Shown: in pieces, positions 1 through 6,241 of the stretch | How positions within the stretch are numbered: the first letter of the stretch is position 1 | Layout of the letters: each line of letters begins with the position of its first letter | Assembly (NCBI GenBank): GCA_028705705.1 | Contig: JAQWCZ010000034.1 | Coordinates: 1 to 12,503, forward strand | Direction: 5' to 3' | Origin: Paludibacter sp. | Lineage (GTDB): Bacteria > Bacteroidota > Bacteroidia > Bacteroidales > Paludibacteraceae | DNA: 12,503 bases | Translations under genes and position numbers: made by a program | Notes under the pieces: model-generated | What the model was told of the DNA's origin: nothing | Database searches by the model: none | What the model saw: the letters and a program-made list of their open reading frames with translations, nothing else

Positions 1-1741
1 TAAGGTTTATGGTGACAGGAACTCCAATTTTTAATTTTACAAAATACTTGTCTGAAACAATATTTAACGGACGAATTGGTATTAATGAGGATGCAGTATT
101 ATACTCAAAAGCTCCCATATCAGGTGCAGAAAAGTTGTTTGAATTGTAAAAATTAGGAAGTTGTATGCCTTTGTCAATACCTGCATCGTTGCTCAAAAGG
201 GTAAAAACAGCATTTTCTTTATTGGTAAAGCTTGGAAGTGAAAAAACACCATGACTCTCAGAGCCTGCTTTTGCCAAAATTGCACCCACTCCATTATTTG
301 AAGTTGTGTTACCAATCATGTCGTAATCAAAATCATTATGTTCCGATTTGTGCATATCTGAAATTGACATGCCGCTACCTTTCTTTGAACTTGTCGATAT
401 TTTTGATTGTGAGACAAAAATGTTGTTTCTTGTTGTCATCATGTACATTTCTCGTTTTTCACCAGAGCCAAATCCTACTCCATTAACTGTATTTTTAGTG
501 GTTACGAATGTGTTGTGAAAAAGGAATTGTCTTCCTTTGGTGTTTTCAATACCGCCACCATTTTTTACTCCAGTACTCTCAACACCGTTTGAACTTCCTA
601 AATTGAAGATTATGTTGTTGAAAATGTAAGAAGGTCCTTTCATGTTTGGAGCAGTACTAATTCCATCGTATGCTTGTTCCATCCGGTTATTGAAAAATCT
701 AACATTGCATTGTCCTCCATCAAGTTCTACAGCATCGTCTTGACAAAAAGCAAGCATGTTACCATAAATATCTGAATCTTTATTAAAACCGCCCTCTTCA
801 GCACCGTTTTTTGCTGTTTCAATTACATCATTATATCTATTCAATTGAGCTCCTATCAAATCATTATTTTTAATTACAATTCCTCCTGTCGATTGTTTTA
901 CATATATGGCGTTCGGGCCACCTGGATGCACATATTCATAAATACTTCCAGCGAATGGACCCATTTCAGCAACCCCAGACCAAGGATTTGCATTTCCTCT
1001 TGGGTCGTGTATATAGCATCTTTCCACGACAATATTACCTGAATTTTCAATTCTTATACCTGCATCATTGTTAATTCTTTCCCCTTTTACATCCAGATAT
1101 TCACCACATTCGTTTTGAATAATTGGGATTCGTCCCCACCGGGATATATCGCAATTAATAATTCTAATCTCAGAATTTGATTCAGGTATTAATATACCAT
1201 GTTTATATCCTCCGCTTAGTTTAATTCCTTCTAAAATCACATATTTACAGTTGGAAAAACCTATAGCATAAACATTAGATGTATTTTCCAAATTAATTTC
1301 TGAATTTGATTTTATTTTAATCCATCCATCCTCCGTACCTACTACATTGTTGATAAAGTAATAGCTATTTTCTTTAAACTGTTCAATGTCAATTGTTTTT
1401 TGTATTGATACCTCTGATTTCCATGTTTTGAAAGAACCTGTGAATACCGTATCAATAACATGTGCAATCAACATTTCAATTTTTATATCATAAAAAGTAT
1501 TCTCGGACAATTTCACTATCGAAACTCGAAACTCTTTGCTTTGTTGATCGTATATGGGAGGATATGTGTTTTTCCACTCACTCTCAGTCTGTTTTTTAAA
1601 AAAAATACGACATTCCACCTCTGAATCATACGGAATATATAAACCGCAAGATTTAAAAGTGGGAATTGCAGTAAAGTATGCAAAAGTAGAAGTGGATGAG
1701 ATTAAAAAAAATGAAAAAAAAAGTATAGTCTTTGATTTCAT
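1..1741 (-). CDS. Secreted right-handed parallel beta-helix repeat protein (3' end outside the window)
   Basis: The frame is open without a stop from the ATG at 1741 to the left edge, giving 580 complete codons, so the C-terminus is missing. Residues 1-21 (MKSKTILFF..., ending TFA) form a signal peptide. Residues about 25-105 look like a fibronectin type III-type beta-sandwich. From about 160 to 545 there are irregular repeats of short strands with Asn/Gly turns (IRIENSGNIVVERCYIHD, IVIKNNDLIG, FLFHNTFV), the signature of parallel beta-helix proteins such as pectate-lyase-like folds and surface adhesins. A DMGAFEY segment near 551 resembles the end of many such helices. The role could be polysaccharide cleavage or binding outside the cell; no catalytic residues can be assigned. 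A second in-frame ATG lies 21 bp upstream (1762), but the 1741 start places the signal peptide correctly. The gene is A/T-rich. Confidence 0.85.
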   Translation of the reverse strand, partial: MKSKTILFFSFFLISSTSTFAYFTAIPTFKSCGLYIPYDSEVECRIFFKKQTESEWKNTYPPIYDQQSKEFRVSIVKLSENTFYDIKIEMLIAHVIDTVFTGSFKTWKSEVSIQKTIDIEQFKENSYYFINNVVGTEDGWIKIKSNSEINLENTSNVYAIGFSNCKYVILEGIKLSGGYKHGILIPESNSEIRIINCDISRWGRIPIIQNECGEYLDVKGERINNDAGIRIENSGNIVVERCYIHDPRGNANPWSGVAEMGPFAGSIYEYVHPGGPNAIYVKQSTGGIVIKNNDLIGAQLNRYNDVIETAKNGAEEGGFNKDSDIYGNMLAFCQDDAVELDGGQCNVRFFNNRMEQAYDGISTAPNMKGPSYIFNNIIFNLGSSNGVESTGVKNGGGIENTKGRQFLFHNTFVTTKNTVNGVGFGSGEKREMYMMTTRNNIFVSQSKISTSSKKGSGMSISDMHKSEHNDFDYDMIGNTTSNNGVGAILAKAGSESHGVFSLPSFTNKENAVFTLLSNDAGIDKGIQLPNFYNSNNFSAPDMGAFEYNTASSLIPIRPLNIVSDKYFVKLKIGVPVTINL

Positions 1742-2091
1742 GCTATTTGAATTTACATACATGTTGTTACTATTTGTGATGAATTTTTCATCGAACCTGT
1801 GACCATATATGTGATTGAGAAAAATAAGTTGCTATATTCAGTTAAAAGAGATAGATTCATAAAATTATTTTGACCAAAATTAGACATATAATACTTAAGG
1901 TAGGTTTGTTGTCTGTTATTTTAGGTTTGTCGACTCTTATTTTTAAAATATGATTTAATGAATTTGCTTTTATAAAATTGAACAAACACGATTTCCAGAT
2001 ATTGAGTAATAAATAAATATTACTAGGATGGATAGATTGGCAGAGTCATAATTTATAATCCACAACAGTGATAATAGTAATTAATATAAAA
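1742..2091. other. A/T-rich intergenic spacer
   Basis: No convincing gene lies between the beta-helix gene start and the terminator of the protease gene. On the minus strand a TAATTTTG box (1882 down to 1875) fits the Bacteroidota -7 consensus TAnnTTTG and could serve the beta-helix gene, with a leader of about 125 nt, but no TTG is seen at the expected -33 distance. The only other structure noticed is the tandem duplication at 1901-1942. Confidence 0.5.
1901..1942. repeat. Two tandem copies of a 21-bp unit
   Basis: Copy 1 (1901-1921) and copy 2 (1922-1942) both begin TAGGTTTGT and end TTATTT. They match at 18 of 21 positions and are directly adjacent. They lie upstream of the beta-helix gene, beyond its candidate -7 box. 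No function can be assigned; a replication-slippage duplication is the simplest explanation. Confidence 0.6.
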
Positions 2092-2130
2092 AATTAAACA
2101 GACCATTTTGATGTTTTGGTCTGCTTAATT
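2092..2130 (-). terminator. Rho-independent-type terminator of the CPBP protease gene
   Basis: Two 14-nt arms (2092-2105 and 2117-2130) pair around an 11-nt loop. In the minus-strand transcript every position pairs, with one G-U wobble, and the stem runs straight into a U-rich tract (2091 down to about 2080). In the plus-strand direction the same position is an A-C mismatch, so the element fits minus-strand transcription better. It lies about 90 nt past the stop codon of the protease gene. Confidence 0.75.
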
Positions 2131-2137
2131 TGTCATT

Positions 2138-2172
2138 GGACAACTATATGTTTTGTAAGATTATAGTTGTTC
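2138..2172. repeat. Inverted repeat in the 3' untranslated region of the protease gene
   Basis: ACAACTATA (2140-2148) and TATAGTTGT (2162-2170) are perfect inverted copies separated by 13 nt. In the plus-strand RNA the stem extends by one G-U and one G-C pair. A minus-strand transcript would form this hairpin just before the terminator at 2092-2130. It has no adjacent U-tract, so it is more likely a 3'-end structure or a protein site than a second terminator. Confidence 0.5.
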
Positions 2173-2220
2173 TGGAAAATCATTATTGAGTTGTAGAAAT
2201 GATTTGTGAATTAATACTTA

Positions 2221-3135
2221 TTACAGAAATTTAGTCATTTTATTTACAAATATCTTTTCTTTACTGATATACCGGTCGTACACAAACAAAACAGCAATGG
2301 CAATAATCAGCGCAATAAATCCGGCTGCTCCGGGCATACCTACTGTCAAATCATTACCGCCTTCTATCAGCATAATGGAGATGCCATTGGTCGCATTCAT
2401 GGTGCCGTGCAGGACGGCTGCGGCAATAACCGATTTCGATTTTATGGTGATGTATAAAAAGATGACCGATAATAAGATACACAGAATCGTCATCATGAAT
2501 ACCCCTGCTACCGGATGATCGGGATAGTTATGTCCCATTAAAATCATGGGTGCATGCCAGATACCCCAGATAAAACCGATGAGGATGGATGCTTTCATGA
2601 AGTTCATGTCTTTGAATTGCTTCAACAGAAATCCTCTCCATCCCAGTTCTTCTCCGAAACCGGCGATGGCGTTAACGGTGATGCCGGCAATCAAGCCCTG
2701 CATCAGGGTAATCCAAACAGGATGTAGTGGGAGCGATTCTACGGAAGCTCTCATCTGTTCTGCCTGCTCCGGGGTCATCATGGATTCGAAACGACTGAAC
2801 ATGCCCGACATATCGGGACTGTAAATCACCTCCGGAAATAATAAACTGATGCCGAAAGTCAGAAAAGCCAGAACAGGTATGATCAACCAGGCAATAAAAA
2901 ACCATTTGTTGATTTTAAATGAAATCATTAATTCGGAAGCAATCTTCTCCCGGTGAATCAGTTTTTTTACAATCAGGACAGCAATTGTTGGAATAAACAT
3001 ATAGATTATCCCTAAAATCAGAAATCCGGTACGGTCTTGACTTCCTCCACCATTAAGTTTGTATATTCCTGCCAGTAAAAAACTGATGGTAAATGTCAGA
3101 ATTAAAAAAAGGGTTGTTTGGTTAATCTTTTTCAT
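2221..3135 (-). CDS. CPBP family intramembrane glutamic endopeptidase (CAAX protease/Abi type)
   Basis: This 304-residue inner-membrane protein has about seven or eight hydrophobic segments (near 7-27, 34-57, 78-100, 142-160, 181-200, 209-231, 234-250, 268-287). The three conserved motifs of the CPBP/Rce1 family are present: EE-x3-R at 162-167 (EELGWR), W-x3-H at 190-194 (WGIWH), and H-x3-N at 243-247 (HGTMN). The glutamate and histidines are the expected catalytic residues for cleavage within the membrane. A soluble loop (about 101-140) separates the N-terminal helices from the catalytic core. Bacterial members act in bacteriocin immunity, peptide maturation or stress signalling; the substrate here is unknown. 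The gene lies 108 bp after the ribbon-helix-helix gene on the same strand with no clear terminator between, so co-transcription with the SPFH gene is plausible. Confidence 0.9.
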   Translation of the reverse strand: MKKINQTTLFLILTFTISFLLAGIYKLNGGGSQDRTGFLILGIIYMFIPTIAVLIVKKLIHREKIASELMISFKINKWFFIAWLIIPVLAFLTFGISLLFPEVIYSPDMSGMFSRFESMMTPEQAEQMRASVESLPLHPVWITLMQGLIAGITVNAIAGFGEELGWRGFLLKQFKDMNFMKASILIGFIWGIWHAPMILMGHNYPDHPVAGVFMMTILCILLSVIFLYITIKSKSVIAAAVLHGTMNATNGISIMLIEGGNDLTVGMPGAAGFIALIIAIAVLFVYDRYISKEKIFVNKMTKFL

Positions 3136-3243
3136 GTTTAATTATTCTTTTGTTTCCTAATGTGACTCATGTGGTTTGATTATTAACCAACATAAAATCA
3201 ATAAAATGAAACTTTTAATATCTATTTTTATTTATAAATGATG

Positions 3244-3429
3244 TTATTCCGTTTCTGCTCCTTTGTTCTTTTTCGAAATCCTGCCGCTTTTCTTCAATGC
3301 CTGATCGAGTATGTACAGTATCTGCCCGTTGGTGCTGCGGAACTCATCCGCAGCCCACTTTTCAATGGCATCCATTGTTTGGGCATCAATGCGCAGGACA
3401 AAACTTTTATTTTTAGTCTCTTTTGCCAA
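3244..3429 (-). CDS. Small ribbon-helix-helix (Arc-like) DNA-binding protein, TTG start
   Basis: This 61-residue protein has an Arc/MetJ-type ribbon-helix-helix layout: a beta strand SFVLRID at 9-15, a helix at about 17-30, the turn RSTNGQI at 31-37, and a second helix to about 48. A lysine-rich tail follows. It would act as a dimer on DNA, probably as a transcriptional regulator; its target is unknown. No ATG exists before residue 19, so the start must be TTG at 3429 (or ATT at 3435). The SPFH stop codon is in the same frame, 12 nt upstream, and no Shine-Dalgarno sequence is seen. Translation therefore probably depends on ribosomes finishing the SPFH gene. Its position between two membrane-protein genes suggests regulation of that cassette, which is inference. 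Confidence 0.8.
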   Translation of the reverse strand: MAKETKNKSFVLRIDAQTMDAIEKWAADEFRSTNGQILYILDQALKKSGRISKKNKGAETE

Positions 3430-3441
3430 GCCAATCGGGTT

Positions 3442-4410
3442 TTATTGGTGTAAAGTCCCGGTGTTCAATACCGGTTGTGCATTTTCTTCGCTACAAAGTA
3501 CCACCAGCAGGTTACTAACCATAGCGGCTTTTTTATCCTCGTCCAGATCGATAATTCCTTCCTCGGATAATTTATTCAGCGCCATTTTGACCATGCCGAC
3601 TGCACCATCCACAATTTTCTCACGAGCTGCAATAATGGCATCAGCCTGCTGACGACGCAACATCACGGCTGCAATTTCAGGAGCATAGGCTAAATAGTTG
3701 ATACGAGCCTCAAGTACCTCAATACCCGCGATTGTTAGTCTTTCGTTAATTTGATTTTCAAGAATTTCATTGATTTCTGTTCCGCCCGAACGAAGTGTGA
3801 GTTCAGAATCATCTGTTCCTGCTCCGTGATCGTAGGCATACATTCCGGCCACATTACGCAATGCGGCATCCGACTGAATTTTCACAAAGTTCTCGTAAGC
3901 TTTCATCTTCTGATTGACATTGTCGGTTGCAGGTGTACCGGGAGTTGTTGCTGTCATTGAGGCGTTGTCGATATCAAACGATGCTTTGTATGTGTCGGTT
4001 ACCCGCCATACCACTACCATTCCAATCATGATGGGATTTCCTGTTTTGTCGTTGACCTTGATGGGGTCGGCGTCTAAGTTGCGGGCGCGCAAGGTCAGTT
4101 TCTTCTTGGTGTAAAACGGATTTACCCAGAAGAAACAGTTTTCTTTTACTGTTCCTTCATATTTCCCGAAGAAAATCATGACCCGGGCTTCGTTAGGTTC
4201 AATTTGCATAAATCCGCCCCAGAATAAACAGTTGAGGATAAATAAGACGGATAATACAATCATGATGATGGTAGTCGCGGTAGTAGAAAGCCCGGCTCCA
4301 ACAGCCCAGCTGAATACACCGATAATAGCTGCCATAAACAGAAAGTTGAAAATCAGCATAGGAATACCCGCTAATTTTACACCACTAAAAATTTCTTCTT
4401 TTGTCTTCAT
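3442..4410 (-). CDS. SPFH/Band 7 domain membrane protein (flotillin/prohibitin superfamily)
   Basis: This 322-residue protein has two membrane segments at about 14-38 and 45-66, followed by an SPFH/Band 7 domain (about 67-245) that starts with MQIEPNEARVMIFFGKYEGT. The stretch LAYAPEIAAVMLRRQQADA (240-258) and the following Ala/Glu-rich helix are typical of the family and mediate oligomer formation in relatives. Such proteins build large ring or cage assemblies on the inner membrane, organise membrane patches and often protect or control membrane proteases. A Pro/Thr-rich insertion (about 152-165) interrupts the domain. The ATG at 4410 is the only good start, with an A/T-rich leader. It is the first gene of the minus-strand cassette and is divergent from the metalloprotease gene. 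Confidence 0.9.
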   Translation of the reverse strand: MKTKEEIFSGVKLAGIPMLIFNFLFMAAIIGVFSWAVGAGLSTTATTIIMIVLSVLFILNCLFWGGFMQIEPNEARVMIFFGKYEGTVKENCFFWVNPFYTKKKLTLRARNLDADPIKVNDKTGNPIMIGMVVVWRVTDTYKASFDIDNASMTATTPGTPATDNVNQKMKAYENFVKIQSDAALRNVAGMYAYDHGAGTDDSELTLRSGGTEINEILENQINERLTIAGIEVLEARINYLAYAPEIAAVMLRRQQADAIIAAREKIVDGAVGMVKMALNKLSEEGIIDLDEDKKAAMVSNLLVVLCSEENAQPVLNTGTLHQ

Positions 4411-4446
4411 AATAATGCTTTTTAATATGATATTAAAATGATATCA

Positions 4447-4479
4447 CAAAGATTCAGAAAATTATTTGTAATTGCCAAA
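4447..4479 (-). promoter_or_regulatory. Weak candidate promoter for the SPFH cassette
   Basis: On the minus strand a TTTG (4479 down to 4476) is followed after 21 nt by AATCTTTG (4454 down to 4447). This matches the Bacteroidota -33/-7 pattern (TTTG, then TAnnTTTG) except for one base. The predicted start would lie roughly 30 nt before the SPFH ATG. The region is very A/T-rich, so chance matches are likely. Confidence 0.3.
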
Positions 4480-4554
4480 TAATAAATGAAATAATTTTGA
4501 GGAAATAGAATATTTAACAATTTGTAATAAATCACAAATAAGCATCATTTGTAA
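4464..4554. repeat. Three copies of ATTTGTAA in the divergent spacer
   Basis: ATTTGTAA occurs at 4464-4471, 4520-4527 and 4547-4554. The third copy also forms an inverted repeat with ACAAAT at 4534-4539 (6-bp arms, 7-nt spacer). The copies lie between the SPFH cassette and the metalloprotease gene and flank the weak SPFH promoter candidate. They could be operator half-sites, for example for the small ribbon-helix-helix protein, but base composition makes this uncertain. Confidence 0.35.
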
Positions 4555-4650
4555 CATTATAATTTCTTTGAGTGGGAATATATGTGGATGATGTGCGATT
4601 GGGGTAATATGGATGTAATCTTTTTAGGTGTTTCTCGTCAATAGAAATAT

Positions 4651-4679
4651 AAATCCGACTAAGTGATTCATTACGTCTA
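4651..4679 (+). promoter_or_regulatory. Candidate ECF-sigma-type promoter of the metalloprotease gene
   Basis: AAATCC (4651-4656) and TTACGTCTA (4671-4679) are separated by 14 nt. The same two blocks with the same spacing recur at 5540-5568 before the next plus-strand gene. CGTCTA resembles the -10 element of many ECF sigma factor promoters. AAATCC, 17 nt upstream of CGTCTA, would be the -35 element. Transcription would begin near 4685, leaving a leader of only about 14 nt before the ATG. No TAnnTTTG box is seen nearby. Confidence 0.5.
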
Positions 4680-4698
4680 AACAGAAAAATATAAAATC

Positions 4699-5313
4699 AT
4701 GAAAATGCAAATCTATACTAAAGAAGAAATCAGAAGGAATATCAGTATTATCGTATTGCTATTTTATACATTTAATGTGTATGGAGCAAAGGATATCATT
4801 GTGGATCACGATCAGAAGACAATTACCATCACAGCTAACTTTGTGACCTTTGCACCCATGAAGTTAACGCTTTATGATGCAGCCGACCTTTGGAATGGGC
4901 AAAGTGGAAAGTATTTATATGAAATTCAATCCGGAGATTCTGTGAGTTTTTATACGGTTAACTTTATAATTTTAGTAAATGAAGATCCGCAGCATGATGT
5001 AGCATTGAATTTTGTTACCATGGTACCCAATGACAATAAGTTGTGTAAGTCAAGAAAACGAAATGACCTTAAAATGAACAGCGATGTTTATGATAAACCT
5101 GCAGGGATTACGGATGGTGTCGTAATTGCTATCAATGAGCACTTTAAAAATGATAAATATGTATTGGCACATGAAATGGGTCATAATCTGGGATTAACGC
5201 ACAGTGAAGGTCTAATGCATAGGCATACAGGAAGTTGTTGTATTACAACTTTTAATATTACTGAATCACTCGCTCAACTACAGGATAGCTTTGTTGAAAA
5301 AAAAGTACATTAA
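4699..5313 (+). CDS. Small secreted zinc metalloprotease-like protein (metzincin motif)
   Basis: This 204-residue protein has a probable signal peptide (hydrophobic stretch at 14-29, ending VYGA) and the full metzincin zinc-binding motif HEMGHNLGLTH at 158-168 (His158, His162 and His168 as ligands, Glu159 as catalytic base). Met173 in SEGLMHR may be the Met-turn; this loop is even shorter than in matrixins such as the matrix metalloproteinases. Upstream residues about 32-150 are a beta-rich stretch (KTITITANFVTF, LWNGQSGKYLY) like the first half of a metzincin catalytic domain. A C-terminal helix (about 188-199) ends the protein. The likely role is cleavage of proteins in the periplasm or outside the cell; the substrate is unknown. 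The final codons cross a run of eight A (5297-5304); a one-base shift there would extend the protein to a stop at 5399. Confidence 0.8.
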   Translation: MKMQIYTKEEIRRNISIIVLLFYTFNVYGAKDIIVDHDQKTITITANFVTFAPMKLTLYDAADLWNGQSGKYLYEIQSGDSVSFYTVNFIILVNEDPQHDVALNFVTMVPNDNKLCKSRKRNDLKMNSDVYDKPAGITDGVVIAINEHFKNDKYVLAHEMGHNLGLTHSEGLMHRHTGSCCITTFNITESLAQLQDSFVEKKVH

Positions 5314-5637
5314 GAAAAAGAGTGGAATTGGGTGTTGTTCCCCCCAAAATACACTATACAGGTGTTGTGTATGAAAGTGAACATACTTTGGTTTCATAAA
5401 GAAAAACAAAAATTATTGGTTCTAAATGTATCAGAAAAAAATACGATTGTAACTCCAAATCGAAAAAGGGTAAAGATATTATAGGTTAACAGTCTAAAGT
5501 GTTTTGTGTTTTAATTTTATTAAAATAATATTCGATATTAAATCCAAACCGGCAATTGGTTACGTCTATAATTTAAACATCGATGTAATATTATTTTTCT
5601 TGAATCGTCATTAAAACAACAATTAAAATTTCAAATT
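5314..5637 (+). other. Intergenic region with shifted-frame continuation and upstream regulatory DNA
   Basis: The first part (to 5399) is open in the -1 frame relative to the metalloprotease gene and would add 31 residues after slippage on the A run. It also holds a C6 run (5340-5345) and two copies of GGTGTTGT. A 37-codon frame (5371-5484) has no recognisable product and is not called. The second part contains the ECF-like promoter (5540-5568) and an approximately 60-nt A/T-rich leader for the next gene. No convincing terminator was found, so some read-through from the metalloprotease gene is possible. Confidence 0.5.
5540..5568 (+). promoter_or_regulatory. Candidate ECF-sigma-type promoter of the secreted protein/receptor unit
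   Basis: AAATCC (5540-5545), 14 nt, then TTACGTCTA (5560-5568) repeats the pattern at 4651-4679 exactly in both blocks and in spacing, while the 14 nt between them differ. Transcription would start near 5575, giving a leader of about 60 nt. The identity of the two blocks within otherwise unrelated A/T-rich sequence is the main support. Confidence 0.5.
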
Positions 5638-6201
5638 ATGAAAACGAATCAATATTTATTTAAATTGTCCGTTTTTGCTATAGTATTATTTTTTACCGGC
5701 ATACATGTTTATAGCTTAGACAATATTGCTACTTCCATAAAAAAGAATCAGACTTTGCTTGTAGAATTTTTTGAAACGGATACTGTGCTGATAGTAGTGT
5801 CAGAAACCTGTGTGTTGAGTGCTATTGATAAAGCAGATATTGAAAATGCAATCTTTTGGGAAAACGATCAACCTCGTCCGGTTTATGTTTATATGGCTGA
5901 ATCTAAAATAACCAAACAGGATTTAAATAAACATATGCTTTTTTATGGTTGCCTGCAACAATTTCAACGTAAAGAGTTTTTCAGTATACCGGTAAAGAAA
6001 GGGAAAAAAGGTTTTCGCTTCGATAACAAAGATTTTGATCAACCAACTGATGCATTCTTTTATGTGAATAAAGGGGCTAATAGAATGTATTTGTGTAAAA
6101 ATTCAGAAAATATTCGTCACCAGTTTTTCACCTTGGGTGGTACAGCTTATCCCATGCATATTTTTAGTGGAAATAAAATTGTAATAACCGGAGTTATTTG
6201 A
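5638..6201 (+). CDS. Secreted protein of unknown function, partner of the downstream receptor
   Basis: I do not recognise the family of this 187-residue protein. Residues 1-26 (MKTNQYLFK..., hydrophobic core, ending HVYS) form a signal peptide with no lipobox cysteine, so the mature protein of about 161 residues should be periplasmic or exported. It looks beta-rich, with strands such as TLLVEFFETDTVLIVV (39-54) and RPVYVYMAE (80-88). Cysteines at 58, 105 and 153 leave at least one unpaired. The segment DAFFYVNKGANRMYLCKN (138-155) is the most motif-like part. There is no transmembrane helix and no enzyme motif. It lies 40 bp before the outer-membrane receptor gene and downstream of the ECF-like promoter, so the two are probably one transcript and may act together in the envelope. 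Confidence 0.75.
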   Translation: MKTNQYLFKLSVFAIVLFFTGIHVYSLDNIATSIKKNQTLLVEFFETDTVLIVVSETCVLSAIDKADIENAIFWENDQPRPVYVYMAESKITKQDLNKHMLFYGCLQQFQRKEFFSIPVKKGKKGFRFDNKDFDQPTDAFFYVNKGANRMYLCKNSENIRHQFFTLGGTAYPMHIFSGNKIVITGVI

Positions 6202-6241
6202 CCCTTACATAGACCAAATTTATTATCAAACAAAGTTTTAA

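Noticed and set aside
4071..4076. A further CGTCTA on the plus strand as a third ECF-like site
   Set aside because: It lies inside the SPFH coding region, lacks the preceding TTA and the AAATCC block at the right distance, and has no plus-strand gene just downstream.
5371..5484. A 37-codon ATG frame between the metalloprotease gene and the 187-residue gene
   Set aside because: It is lysine-rich and has no recognisable motif, and it overlaps the shifted-frame continuation and lies upstream of a likely promoter; no coding support.
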